From contig JAQFVV010006273.1 in assembly GCA_028023455.1 (NCBI GenBank), forward strand, positions 808,001-872,000: a stretch of DNA of 64,000 nucleotides. Reading direction: 5' to 3'. The notes beneath the pieces were generated by a model that saw nothing but the letters and a program-made list of their open reading frames with translations, searched no databases and was not told where the DNA came from. The translations under genes and the position numbers were made by a program. Of the stretch, positions 23,036-35,214 are shown piece after piece; positions within the stretch are counted from its first letter, which is position 1, and every line of letters begins with the position of its first letter. The DNA is from Epiperipatus broadwayi (Eukaryota > Onychophora > Udeonychophora > Euonychophora > Peripatidae).

Positions 23036-26000
23036 GTAAAAAACTATGATGTACAAAAGCAATTTATTTTCAGGTGATTTTTATCTATTTTTAAAAATTA
23101 AATTCTTAAAAAAAAAATTAAAATTAAAATTATTGAAAACTTCTTAGACATTTTGCGATGCACAGATTGAGTATCATTTTGATCTACATAATCTTGGACC
23201 TGTTATCATGTGATCAAATGTACTTAGTAACACATGATCACAATTGAATAAGAGTAGAATAATGTGATAAAAAAAATTTGAAGAATTTTGGACAGGAAGC
23301 TCATTAAAAAAATCATTATTGTTTTAAAAATAAGTCATTTTCAGTATTGTCACATTATATAGTGTATATATAAACAGATATCAAAGTGCATTTTCTTCAG
23401 TTAAAATGCATCATCAATAACTTTTAAAATAAAATATATACAAATAGTTTGAAATTAAGAGTTTCAAAAGCATACAAAATATGGATATTGCCTATTGTTT
23501 GAAAATACAATACTTAATGATTACTTGAAAGTAAAAGTTACATTTAAAAATATAACAATTCAAAAAAAAAAAAACTTTCTGTAAATAAAATTTGTTACTG
23601 ATTGCTACCATTCATTATATTCCAAATCAAATTTTTAATTTTGATCAAATATAACAAAAATTATTGGTCAAATTTTTAAATAAGGTTTTATGTTTTAAAA
23701 TATTATTCACATAACTTCATTGACTATATATATAGTGACAAAAAAAACAAGGAGCCATCTCATAAAAAAAAAGTGAAAATATTGCACATCTTCTTTATAA
23801 GTCATTTACAAATTAGACAAAAAATATTATTTTATGATCAAAAAAATATCCATTTCTTATGTTTACAAATACAAAATTATTATGGCACATTTTATATTGA
23901 AAGAAAGCATCCATATCCTATTTGTGTATTTAACTTTAAAAATAAAAATGCAGATTTATCCTATAAAGAGAACTCAACTGATTTCCCAAAATATCTCTTA
24001 AATGAAAAATTTCACTTAAGAAACAGGTAGTTATAATAATTTACTATGCCAAAAAATTGTATTCACTACCCTAAGTTTGAAAATATATAATAAATATTAA
24101 AAATAACTGAAAATTGGAAAAAGGTGATAATTAATGAATATTAAAATAATAATAATAACCTGTAGAAAAACAGTGTTTAAATGAAACAAACAAAAAAAAA
24201 TTTATTTGTATTTTTTTAAAAAACAAGCAAAACAAAAACAATTTTATAATTTATGCTTATCATTTTGAGCTTTCTACATTAGATTGAATCATGATTTATT
24301 AAATTAAAGCATTTAGAAAAAAAATTAACATATTGCACATTTTAAAATTTATTTTTGGTGCACTTTATGTTCTATCATCAATATTTTCTGCTTTTGTAAT
24401 TACTCAACTAACAAAACTGGAAATTTTTTTTTTGTGAAATCATTAATTTTTATTTTTTAAATTGATATTTTTTTTATGTAAATGCAATCTTAATTAAATA
24501 AAACTTAGATCAATCAATATAATGTATAGTTTATAGCTATTATTTTAATAATGTGATTAAAACTTTTATTTTTATCATTTGCAATTACATGATGCATTTT
24601 GCTTAGGGGAAATTAAAATTTCTACAAGTGCAAAAATATTAATTACAAAATTAAATAAGTAAAAACTATAAAATACAATTTCAAAATTTATTATTGATGA
24701 ACTTTATTATTCTACATAATCAAGGTTTGCTTTAAGTTATGTAATGAATTAATTTATGTATTTTTTGCCTTTTTAGCCAACATTGTTTTAAATTTGCAAT
24801 GAAAGCCTACATTACCTTGGACATATTAGAAATAAGTGATATTTTCAAATTCTTTAGTACCTTTGATTATTAAAAGTTGATTGTGCACAAAATACCCCCC
24901 CCCACCTCTTTTTTTAGCAAAATAGTTTAAATTTTTGATGACAGAATTTTTGTCCTTAATGCTTATGAGATTATTAATAAAACTTTAGCTAATACTCATA
25001 TTTTAAATTTTATTTTTAATGCAATTTGTTATTGTATATAACCAAAATTGATTATATATTGTACTGAATGAAATATATTTTTGCTATTTAGAATAAAAGC
25101 CTTATTTACTTTCAATGAATCACAAATTATAGTATAATAAACTGTTTTGCAAGAAGACTGGGAAAAAAATTATAAATACTGTAATCATATTTCTAATTAT
25201 TTTATATTGCATTTATTATCCTGTACAGTATGCTATAATCACAATATTATTTCTAATTATTATATATAATGAATAAACTGTAATTTATTGTACTTATTTT
25301 TCTTAGCATGAATGCTATTTTATCTTATATGGATTATGTTGTTTCTATAAAATCATTATTCTATTATGTCATGAGTCTTATAAAAGTGGTTACTATTTTA
25401 ATTATTAATTATTTAAAAACAATGATGAATAGTTTTTAAAAAAATTAAATGTTTTTTAAAAGACTGTTATAATGAATAGTTGATTGTCAACCAAAATAAT
25501 GGGTATAAATAATCATTATGGTAAATTCTCTTAGAACAGGTCTTCATAAGCAGAAAAAGGTATACTTGGTCAAAACTTATAACAAAAAAATATCTATTCT
25601 CTAAAAATCTGATCAAATTTGGATATAAAATTTCTAATAAAAAATTTAATTTGATAAACTAAAAACAAAAAAAAAATTGCAAATGAAAATATAAATCTTA
25701 AACTTTATATTGTACTTTAATTCCTAACTTATGCTTATTCTGATAATTTTTCACATAAAACATTCATGCTTATTGATCCATATCTATAATTTTATATTTT
25801 AAAATAAATATAGAATAATACTCATATATTGCTTATATGTAATATATAAAAGTAGATTTGATGGTTTATTTTGGGTAGCAGTATGTTCAATATACTGATT
25901 GACAGATTGAATTAAAGTTCCAAACTTTTGATTAATCAGTTACAGAATCAGCAGTAAAAATATATTTGGCTTGTAAAATTATATTTGTTTTAGTTTAATT

Positions 26001-28887
26001 TCTAAAATGCAAATCAATTTATAAATTATTAAAGTAAATGAGAGTTTTTTAAAAATAAAGTTTTATTTATAATTGATTAAAATAATCTACAGTGGTAAAC
26101 ATAAAACATGTTTGTCATCCAATTAAGAATGTCAGCCATACTCAGTGATTTTTTTGTCAATTTGTATAGTGTGAAAGTAAATATTTTCTACAAGAATCTG
26201 AATTATTCTTCTAAAATAATTAATATTTCACAAATATTTTATGAAAAAAATAATGTATAAAAAATGTCAAAAATATAAGTTTTCACTTTGAAAATCAAAA
26301 CAAAGAAATAGAACTATCAAAATCATTGATAATTGCTCTCTTGTGGACAGAACTAGAAATAACTAATTTGCTCCTTGGAATGCAGGAACTTGCTTCATTG
26401 TTATAATGTTAGTTTAAAATATTATCAGTTTATTAATTTCAAAAAAATTCTGAAGGTGGCCGCATTATTCTGTACACATTTCCATTGAAATCAACAAAAT
26501 AACATTTAGAAAGTGAGTGTGTAAGTCATGAAATACATGGACAACACAAGAGTACGGTCCATACTCAGAAAAGGTTAAATGTATCACTATCCCTAAAAGA
26601 AATCTCTTCCCATTTTTTTACAACTCTGTCCATCATATTATATATCTAAACCAAATCACCATCATGAAAAAGGCACTTTTGTGTTTCTTTTATTTTAATA
26701 CAAAATTGTAAATATAAAGTTTGTAATAGTTTCAATACAGAGACTGAAAATAATAAAATTAGAAAAATGCTACATCAGAAAATAACAACCAAAAAATTTA
26801 TAATAATAACTTATTTTCTACCAAAGAGTAAGCTTGTGGAAGTCCCTACCTTCGTATTTTCAAATGCACATGCTTAAAGATTTATCGCCTTAGTAAATAT
26901 TATAAGACAAGTAATGTATGTTTTAAAAAAAGCATTTAAAACTTAATAAGATATATTAGGAGAATTTGTTTATGGGGATAAAAAATTTAACTATATCAAT
27001 ATGAACCCCACCTAACAAATTTTTGAATACACTCTAGCAACCAATATTTTTACTATGACACCATGTTTGATTTTTTTTTGTGCAATTAAATCTTTTTACG
27101 TATATCACAAAATTAATTTATATATTACATTATAAATATTTAAGCCTTCTAATAATTAAAATAAAAATACATTTTAAATTAATATTTTAAAATTATGAAA
27201 ATAAGTAACTAACTAAAAATCTTAGTGATAACACAGGAACACATTGTTATTGGCTTCAAGATACATATTCAAAAGTTAAAAGAACAAAATATTAGATATT
27301 AGAAGTTTATGTTATTAAAAAATTATATATTTAAAATTAGTTATCATCAAAGAAACAAAAAAAATCTAAAAGTTAATAAATTATTAATTGTTATTAAAAT
27401 ATTTCACTTACAAAAATGATTTTCTTTTTAGCCTGTAATAACTGTTTCTGTACCAATTTCCAGTTCTCATAATGTACTTTCTGAACTTGCTAGCAGCTGC
27501 TTTTTTAAAAATAAATTTTTTTTAAAGATACTTCTTCCCAAGTGACATAGTTTTTGGTTTAATATTAAATCTTTTTACAAAAATATTGCATCATAATCAT
27601 TAACAATTACTGAAAGTCACCTTTTTTGTGGTATTTAGCTGCAGGGGAAATGAATTCTAAAGCATCAGACAATCACAACTCATAACCACCTTCGTAGATT
27701 TGTCAGAACAATAGAATGTGCTCTCAATCACAGACAAAGATTCGTAAAGGTCTGTATACGGCTGACATCTCTTAGAATTTTTTTAAATTAATACATTAAA
27801 AATGGAAGCTCCGTAGAAAAAACTGCTGTAGCCTCTCACACATTGTAATTTAACATATATAATGTTTAAAATATGTACAAAAGTAGCAATTGCAGTGCCA
27901 TCACATGTGAAGGATTTAAAAAATGACTAACAAACAAGTTTAAATAATAGTCAGATTATCTTGAAAACAAAGCTTGAGTAATGAATTGGAGATACTATAC
28001 TACTATAGTGTGATATTGATAAATTATTATATGAAATTGAAATTTAGATAACATAGGAAGCAGGGACAAAGCATCCATGTATTGAATGGAATGAGTGCTT
28101 TTGTAGAAAAATTCACTAAAACTTTCAAAAGCTTTACTTAAAATTCATTTTAAAAAATTTACTAGAATATGTACATATTCAATCTCTCAAAATTGATCCA
28201 ACAAGTTGCACATTCAATAGCATAGTAATAACAATAAATACATTAGTGTATATGAGCTATTTTGCAAAAATATATATATATATATAGCAACTATTTTGCT
28301 AAACATAAAAAAAGAAGAATGAACTATTCAAACTTTTTTTTATTGTATGAAATTTCTGTTGACTTGCAATTTTTTTTACTAACAGTTGAATTGCTTTTAT
28401 ATATGGCAAAGAATGAGTTTGACCAATGCATTATTGGTTGATTATAAGTAGTTCACAATGCCAAAATCTAATTTACAAAATAAAAATATCTTGACAATTT
28501 ATTCTTTGATTTATAGATATGAGCGTTTCAGATTTTTTTAGATGTGTGCTATTATGTAAAAATTGTTGTGGCAAGTGAAATAAAAGCATTATAAAAAAAA
28601 GATTATATAGTGTGCTTTCATTCCTAAAAAAAGTCATGCTTTGTCACTGGTAGGAAGGTACTTACATATTATCCTGTCTACCAAACTAGGCAGCCACTTT
28701 TTTTACTTATACATTTTCAGAAGCCTACAGATATGTTTGTTTTGTTTCCTCAATTTTATTCTATTGAATATATATGTGTTCATGATTAAGTTTTAACAAA
28801 ATAATAAATCTATTATAAATTCCATTCAGAAAGTTTATTTCATTTTTTTACATTGATATTATAATGTAAAAATGCTAACACCCTCTT
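23036..28887. other. Long AT-rich region without recognised genes
   Basis: Nearly 6 kb of A/T-rich sequence with scattered homopolymers, a C9 run at 24895-24903 and an (AT)n run near 28269-28286. The longest open frame (23773-24030) is Lys/Ile/Phe-rich with no recognisable motif. Two short spots, 26440-26640 and 27640-27860, have a little more GC, but I could assign nothing to them. Confidence 0.4.
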
Positions 28888-28900
28888 AACATTCCAATTG

Positions 28901-29408
28901 ATTGCTCTGGTTGGCACAGGGTGGCACTACTGTATGGAGAGTTTTGCCTTGTTTATAAACAATTATGTGCTAGTATAAGAGATGGTGATCAGGTGATGCT
29001 TAATGGTTTAACACCAATCCTGCCTAATAGGATAGTGGTGGCTATGGTTGTTAAAAAGCCAAAGACACCAATATGTAAGGGTGCTGAACTGAGTTCAGAC
29101 CTATATGACTATATAAGCTATTGAGCTTAGATTGAAAATATTTTTTTCAATTTCATTCTCATAGTTTTATAGTTAAGTAAAGATAAAAGGTGGTTGCTGG
29201 AGGGTTGCATTAGATCCTAAGATCTAGGTGCAGTGCTCTCAGATCCAAAGCTCCTCACTGATGAAGGCCACAAGCCAGAAACTAGTCTGGGGATATTGGA
29301 TGAGTAGGCCTTAAATAGGAATTTTATGCACAAGCCTTCTGGCATCCATTGATTGCTCTGGTTGGCATAAGGTGGCATTACTGTATGGAGAGTTTTGTCT
29401 TGTTTATA
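28901..29408 (+). mobile_element. Retrozyme-like element RZ, copy 2
   Basis: An identical 13-bp direct repeat AACATTCCAATTG lies on each side (28888-28900 and 29409-29421). The element starts with 60 bp (28901-28960) that recur at its 3' end (29352-29411, 4 mismatches). The repeat period is therefore 451 bp and the element looks like slightly more than one turn of a tandem or circular RNA. A type I hammerhead ribozyme lies at 29252-29293. There is no poly-A tail and no recognisable protein. A 67-codon open frame across the 5' part (28921-29124) has no known motif. It was probably mobilised by a reverse transcriptase supplied in trans. Animal retrozymes and the Penelope-like elements that also carry hammerheads are the closest known parallels. 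Confidence 0.8.
29252..29293 (+). ncRNA. Type I hammerhead ribozyme, apparently complete
   Basis: The elements occur in the order required for a type I hammerhead. Stem I 5' strand TCCTCA is at 29252-29257 and the core CTGATGA at 29258-29264. Stem II GGC(66-68)/GCC(74-76) has loop CACAA. GAA is at 29278-29280 and stem III is ACTAGT at 29281-29286. C17 is at 29287, so cleavage is predicted between 29287 and 29288. Stem I 3' strand TGGGGA is at 29288-29293. Stem I makes 6 pairs, one of them G-U. Stem III is self-complementary, so two molecules could form 6 pairs, as proposed for dimeric minimal hammerheads. One weakness is that positions 10.1/11.1, normally G-C, are A and A here and in the minus-strand arm of copy 1 (22633-22674), which may slow cleavage. 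Confidence 0.75.
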
Positions 29409-29532
29409 AACATTCCAATTGTTTGTTTGCATTTACCATTTTTATTTTTGTCACATTTTGGAAAAATGGTGAAAGTTTGTGAAGTTCTTGGACATATTTC
29501 CAAAGCTACAAGATCTTGCCCTCCCAAAATTT

Positions 29533-29708
29533 CTGTGTTAACGGGCACAATACTTTTTATACAGATGAAGTCTGTGTTAATGGGCATGACATTATACTTT
29601 ACATTTCCTATATTTTTTTTATTAATAAGTTGACTTAATACTGTGTTAATGGGCATGACATTATACTTTACATTTCCTATATTTTTTTATTAATAAATTG
29701 ACTTAATA
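29533..29708. repeat. Tandem repeat, period 69 bp
   Basis: CTGTGTTAATGGGCATGACA starts copies at 29572 and 29641, which are nearly identical through TTGACTTAATAC. A third, degenerate start (CTGTGTTAACGGGCACAA) is visible at 29533. Confidence 0.8.
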
Positions 29709-32634
29709 CAAAACAATTATAATAAAGTGAAAATATTACTATTAATTTTTGCAGAAAATTTTCATTTCTTATAATAATTTAAAAAAACTGTAATTATTAA
29801 ATACAATAGCTTCTTGTTAGCCATTTTCTTGAAAATATTTATCCCTGAAACTGTATAGTTAAAAAAATGGCTACCAAGCTTGGTAGACAGAATAATATGT
29901 ATGTACCAGTAGAAAACAAAAACAAAAGTATAGAAAAAAATTTAAAAGATAAAGTAAATGGATGGGACTTAAAATTTATAAGGGCTTTGTGGTACAATTA
30001 AAATAAATCTATCTACTATGACCAGGAGCTTGAACAAGGTAAACTTATTTTTTTTACCAGATTCTAAGCACAGTGAATTTTTTTTCAGGTTAAATGTCTC
30101 ACAGCCAGTGTATCTAATCAACAATATTGTATTCTACAAGACAGTCAGAGTTACTCTTAGATAACTTCTATTCCTTGTTATCTGCAGAACTTGTTGACAG
30201 TCTGAATTGAGCCGACTTATCTGTCTATGTATTCTTTTACCATTCTATTTTTTCTTTTATTTTACTGACAACAAATCATTTAGATTGTTGCTTTGTGTAC
30301 TGCAGTTGTGTACAAAGACATGCTCAAGCCTATGGATCACAGCTCAATCTGTCATTTCTGATACTCAAACTTCTTATGAACTTCAAAGCAATAAACTATT
30401 TGATTATTTATTTTGACTGATCTGAGGCTAGTCAACCTTATTTTTCATGTCATCAGTCATTTCCCTGCATTAACTGCGGTAATGTGATTGCGTTTATAAA
30501 ACCAAATTTCCATTATTCATACATACATAGCAATTTCCATTCCATTTTTCTTTCTTTCTGTTCCCTTTTTTTTTCTTCTACAAGTTAGAAAGACCATACT
30601 CATTAATGATGATGATAATGGTATTGATTTATTAATTCTAATTTATCATTTAGTTTTGAAACATCTATTCTCTTTACGTAATTAACTCTGGAAATTTTAA
30701 CATAAAAATAAATTTTAGAAATTTGTAAACCTAATATTATTGAGTTCACTTTTTAAATAGAAAATGTGAAAAATAAATAAGCATCAGTGATAGGATATTA
30801 TTCATTTATTGTTTGCTCAAATGTTCTATTATTTGGTAGGCCCTTATTTCAACAATATACTGTACCATATATAAAATAAAATAGTTATGTATAAAATCAA
30901 TATATAAATAAGTCAACAGTTAAGCAAATGATATAATTAAAATATTTTTAAGACATAAATTACTTTTAAATTATGAATACATTATAAGATTAAAACTTAT
31001 TGAAAGTATATATATAATGCTTGTGATTTAATAATTTTTTTTAAAAAGTAGTTTTTATTATTGTTGTTGATGATGTTGTTTCATTAGCTTTTTATTATTT
31101 ATTTAACTATTTCAAAGTAATGCCTTGAGGAAGCAATAGAATAAAGCATTCCTGTTCAGCTGCATGTTGCCACACATTAGTCTAATGACTGCCTTGACAA
31201 CATGTCTGGGTTAGAGGTTAAAACTGAACAACAATTTTTAACATTTTTTTTTTATTTTAAAAATGATCATTCTATTTCAATTTATTGAAAATTATACATA
31301 CATATATAAATTATACTAAATTTTGAAGACAAAAAATTAAAATGGTCTCCAAATACTTTAACTATCTAGGGCTAAATAAATAACTTGTGATAATTATTTT
31401 TCTTACAATAGATTTTAATAATTACTATAAATCAACTCACCACAACTAATTATTTCTAAATTGCATTTTTAAAAAGAAAAGTCTATACGTACTTAGAAAC
31501 GAATATCTAGATGACTTAGACAAAAATAAAAACCGGATTTTTCATATGAAATAATTCTTTGCAAAAAAAAAAAAAATTCTGACATATTATTCTGATATTT
31601 GTGTCGCTACACGCTCAAAAAATTAATTTAAGTAAAGTAAATATAATTTAACAATTAAAAACAACATGTTTTACTTCTGCAGCAATGCCTATGTATCTTT
31701 TTTCTCATTTTAATATTCATATAAACAACGCTATTTGTACTTTCCTATATTTTAAGTGTTTTTTTTTTTTTTGTTTATTTGTTTTATTTGTAAATCTGTT
31801 ACATTTATGTAACTTAATGTTGAATTTTGGTTGACATTGTTGACAAATTATTGATTAAAAAACAACAGATGCATTATATAATAATTACATTTTATTAATA
31901 AAATTTTAATTTATTTACATATATATAAGCTTCTTTCAACATAGACATCATCATAAAGTTTATTAGAGTGTGAAAATTTTGAAATTTTATTAAAAACTAC
32001 TTAAACAACATACATAATATAAGTTTTATATCTGATGAGAAATTATATTCTAATAAAAGAGTGATCCAACTAAGCAGTAATACAATTTCAAACTAATATT
32101 TCATTTTCAATAAACTTTTTAAAATGATCTCTAATACTTAGAGTTGCATTAAGATTTTATAATTCATCTTGATATATTAGATATAACAATAATTTTCAAT
32201 AATAATTAGATGAAAAATTATAATTTATCAATGATAACCATTTAAATTATATGATTATAATTAAATAAAACCTATATTATTAAAAACCCAAATAGTTTAG
32301 TTCATTAAATTAACTGCAAAAATTCTGAGTCAAAAAAATAAATAAATAACTAAATAAAAAGAAAATGAAATTATCATTTTTCTAATAGACTTATTACATA
32401 GTTTCTACTACAAAATTTGACTTGATAAAAATTCATACATTTTAGGAATACTCTAATTACTGTAAACATTTATGAGAAATTTTGTTTATAAAATATATAA
32501 TGTTTCAGTGAAAAAGTTGCTTGCAGGGCCACTTCTGAATCAATGCAGCATAGTTTAACAATATAGTTTAACTATAGATCCTAAATAATTTAAAAGTGAT
32601 AGTGTGACTGATTCATGAAATGTGACAGTGTGTT
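29709..32634. other. AT-rich region without recognised genes
   Basis: No coding or repeat signal I can support. A slightly richer spot at 30180-30430 includes CAATAAA, but no conserved peptide is readable. Confidence 0.4.
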
Positions 32635-33560
32635 TCAGACCTTTATAGAAAACAATAATGTACTAGTTAAATTTTGTTTTACATTTGTCAAAACTATTAC
32701 TGAAATATTTAAAATGATTTAAACTGTGTATAGCAATGAAACTATTACTCATAAGAAAATTTTCAAGTGGTTTTTAAGAGTTTGTAGTGGCAGGGAAAGC
32801 AGTGAACATGATCCACAGCTTGGCACATCAAAAACAACTGGAAACAAAATTAAATATGCAAAATGTTGCCAAAATACTTTGAACTGATGTGTATTTAGAA
32901 GATTCAATGAATAATTACTAGCATTCCCAGAATCATTGACCATGGCATTTTAGTGGAAGATTTTAAAAAGAGGAAGGTATATATATGCTTTGTACTTCAC
33001 TTGTTAACACCAGAGTGGAGCACTGTAGAGGCTATCAAATATCATAACAGGTGATAAAACAAGATGTTTCCAACATGAGCCATCAACCAAATATCAGAGT
33101 GCAAATGAAAATAAAAGTGAATGCAAAAGAACCAAACCATAATATTGTTCTCTATCCCTAAAAATTAGATGGTAAATGTTATCTACTATTTGAGTGTTTT
33201 GAATCATTTGTGGGTCAAAATTTTGGCCAAATGATTTTAATACTCCAAGGATTTTGATCACTGTTACATTGAAATGTGCTGACTCATAGTGATAAGACTG
33301 CAGGATTTTTTGGGCAAAAAATATTTTATTATGCTTCAGTACATATTGTATTCTCCTGGTTTAAACCCTACTGACTTTTGGCTATTATTAAAATTGAATG
33401 TCTAGAAGTTTGCAAAAAACTGCAGATAGTTACAGCAAAGGATTTCAAAGACTGCTTCAAATAGTTTTAACATTCATTTTAGTAATATATTGAGTCACAA
33501 GGAGACTATTTTGAATAATCAATAGTAATAACAAAACATAATTCACATATTGTGTTTTAT
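32635..33560 (+). pseudogene. Mariner-family transposase pseudogene
   Basis: Translated across frameshifts it follows the mariner transposase from end to end. The N-terminal helix-turn-helix is at about 32650-32860 (LVKFCFTFVKTITEIFKMI, then IFKWF, GRESSEHDPQLGTSK). The linker has EDFKKRKVYICFVLHLLTPE near 32958-33016. The first catalytic region reads IITGDKTRCFQHEPSTKYQS near 33040-33100, where the consensus is TGDE, so the first Asp is kept. YSPGLNPTDFW near 33350-33383 holds the final catalytic Asp. The C-terminus TAKDFKDCFK ... IESQGDYFE ends near 33515. Several stops make it dead. Terminal inverted repeats were not located. Confidence 0.87.
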
Positions 33561-33894
33561 TTCACATTAATCATCTTTTAAATAAAATATAGGGTGTTTA
33601 TTTGGGAATAAAGAAACTACTGAATACCAGACTTTGTTTTACCAAAGTTTCTTCTCTAATCTCCAGATTTTTATGAAAAGCTATTATTCTTACCTTATTT
33701 TATAATAAAATAAATTGAATAGCACAAATGTAATAATATTCAAATAAAAATATTCTCAAAAACTGTTTAAAATATTGATTTATTAATAATTTTAAAATAT
33801 TTAGAATAAAATAAACATTCAAAATGTCAAATTTAGAAGACATAAAAAAAATAATGGAGAGAAATGCAAAAAATAATAACTTAACATCAAGAAT
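33561..33894. other. AT-rich spacer, no feature seen
   Basis: Low-complexity sequence between the mariner relic and the inverted Penelope-like fragment. Confidence 0.4.
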
Positions 33895-34905
33895 TCAGTA
33901 AGCTTTATCTCGAAAAATGCAATACAAAACATAAGTACAACCGTATTTAGAGAAAAGCTTTAAATTAAAGAATTAGCAAGGTATACCTAGCATGCTTTCA
34001 ACTATTTAACAGTAATAGTCATAATCATGGTACTGACCATGAAAAGAAATTGTGATGTTTGTTAGTAACTAAATCACAATAGAAAATTTGCATATTTGAA
34101 TGGTAAATGAATTCTGTTGGCCATTTTTTTGAAAAGGAGATGCAGGACTCTTTTTTGTGCGTAATTATCTCTGGCAATGTGCCAAGCCTCTTTCACTTTG
34201 CATTTGTCATCATTATATTTAGATCAGACAATCCTGGTGGGGATAAGTTCAAAAATGTGATCTAGGTTAGATTCGTGCATGTAGAAAATTAATTTTTGCA
34301 TTGGTATGCATTTAGGCTTGGTTATATAAATATATGTGTTGAGCAATATGAATGAGTAAATTGGCATTCAATTCCCCATAATAAATAGCATGGTAATTAG
34401 TATAGATGAATCCAATTTTGTAAACAATTTGAGATTTCAGCTTTAAAGGCAGAATATCTTTAGTATTATTAATTAGCTGATTCAGAATAGGAGAAGTGTG
34501 AAAGCCAACTTGATGAATAACAGCAGAGACTTTGTTGATATGATGAGTGGCTCCAGGAATATAAGGCAGTAATATCCAGAGTTTGTCATTCATTTTAATG
34601 GATGGATGTTTATAATAAAAGTTTTTTTATGGTTTGGATGCGAGCTATATTTTTATATCCAATATTGCATAAATCTGTGATATAAGTTACGATATTGTTT
34701 TTTCAAGTTTGCACAGATTATGGTTTCTATACAAAAATGCCTGCTGAGACCAGCTAATTTGTGATATTTCAGTGAGCATCACAAACATTTTGTAGTTTAA
34801 TTGGATGGCTTCATACTGAATATACAAGTTTAGGAACTTGATGCCTTTTAGATTATAGGAGTGGTTTAACAATATTGAATCAACTAACCAATATTTTCAG
34901 GAAAA
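33895..34905 (-). pseudogene. Penelope-like element fragment (3' half), copy 1
   Basis: The minus strand reads IKFLNLYI (about 34820-34845), LLPYIPGATHHI (about 34540-34570), and VGFHTSPILNQLINNTKDIL (about 34455-34515). After these comes a GIY-YIG endonuclease start, IVYKIGF...HAIYYGEL (about 34370-34435). This order, reverse transcriptase tail, connecting block, then GIY-YIG, is specific to Penelope-like elements. The whole segment is repeated in reverse at about 35760-36720. The upstream reverse transcriptase core is absent, so the copy is 5'-truncated. Frameshifts and stops disable it. Confidence 0.8.
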
Positions 34906-35214
34906 ATGACATAATTTGAATTAAGAATAAAGGAAATTGATTTGTTTTATTGTCCAAATAGAATTTTGCCACAAAAAATGCATACACAAATCAAACTAAA
35001 TTTTTAACCAATAGATTCATTCAACATAAAAAAATTAAGATAAATTTACTTATGCAGTCTTATGAAAGTTTTGTTATAAGGCTTTCTTAAAACATAAATA
35101 CTTAAAAAAAAAAAAAAAAGATATATAAAACATAAATACTTCAACATTTAACCATCTACTGCACCCCCTCCCCCAGGCTTTTCATGATATATAAAATTAC
35201 ATAAAATTGAATAC
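34906..35214. other. Spacer between head-to-head Penelope fragments
   Basis: About 300 bp of AT-rich sequence including an A-run (35104-35119) and a C-rich spot (CACCCCCTCCCCCAGG, about 35162). It is not visibly shared by the flanking fragments. Confidence 0.45.

Noticed and set aside
23773-24030. 85-codon open frame
   Set aside because: Lys/Ile/Phe/Asn-rich with no motif, and surrounded by identical base composition. A chance frame in AT-rich DNA.
28921-29124. 67-codon open frame inside the retrozyme-like element
   Set aside because: No recognisable motif, and it crosses the boundary of the repeated unit. The element is better explained as non-coding.
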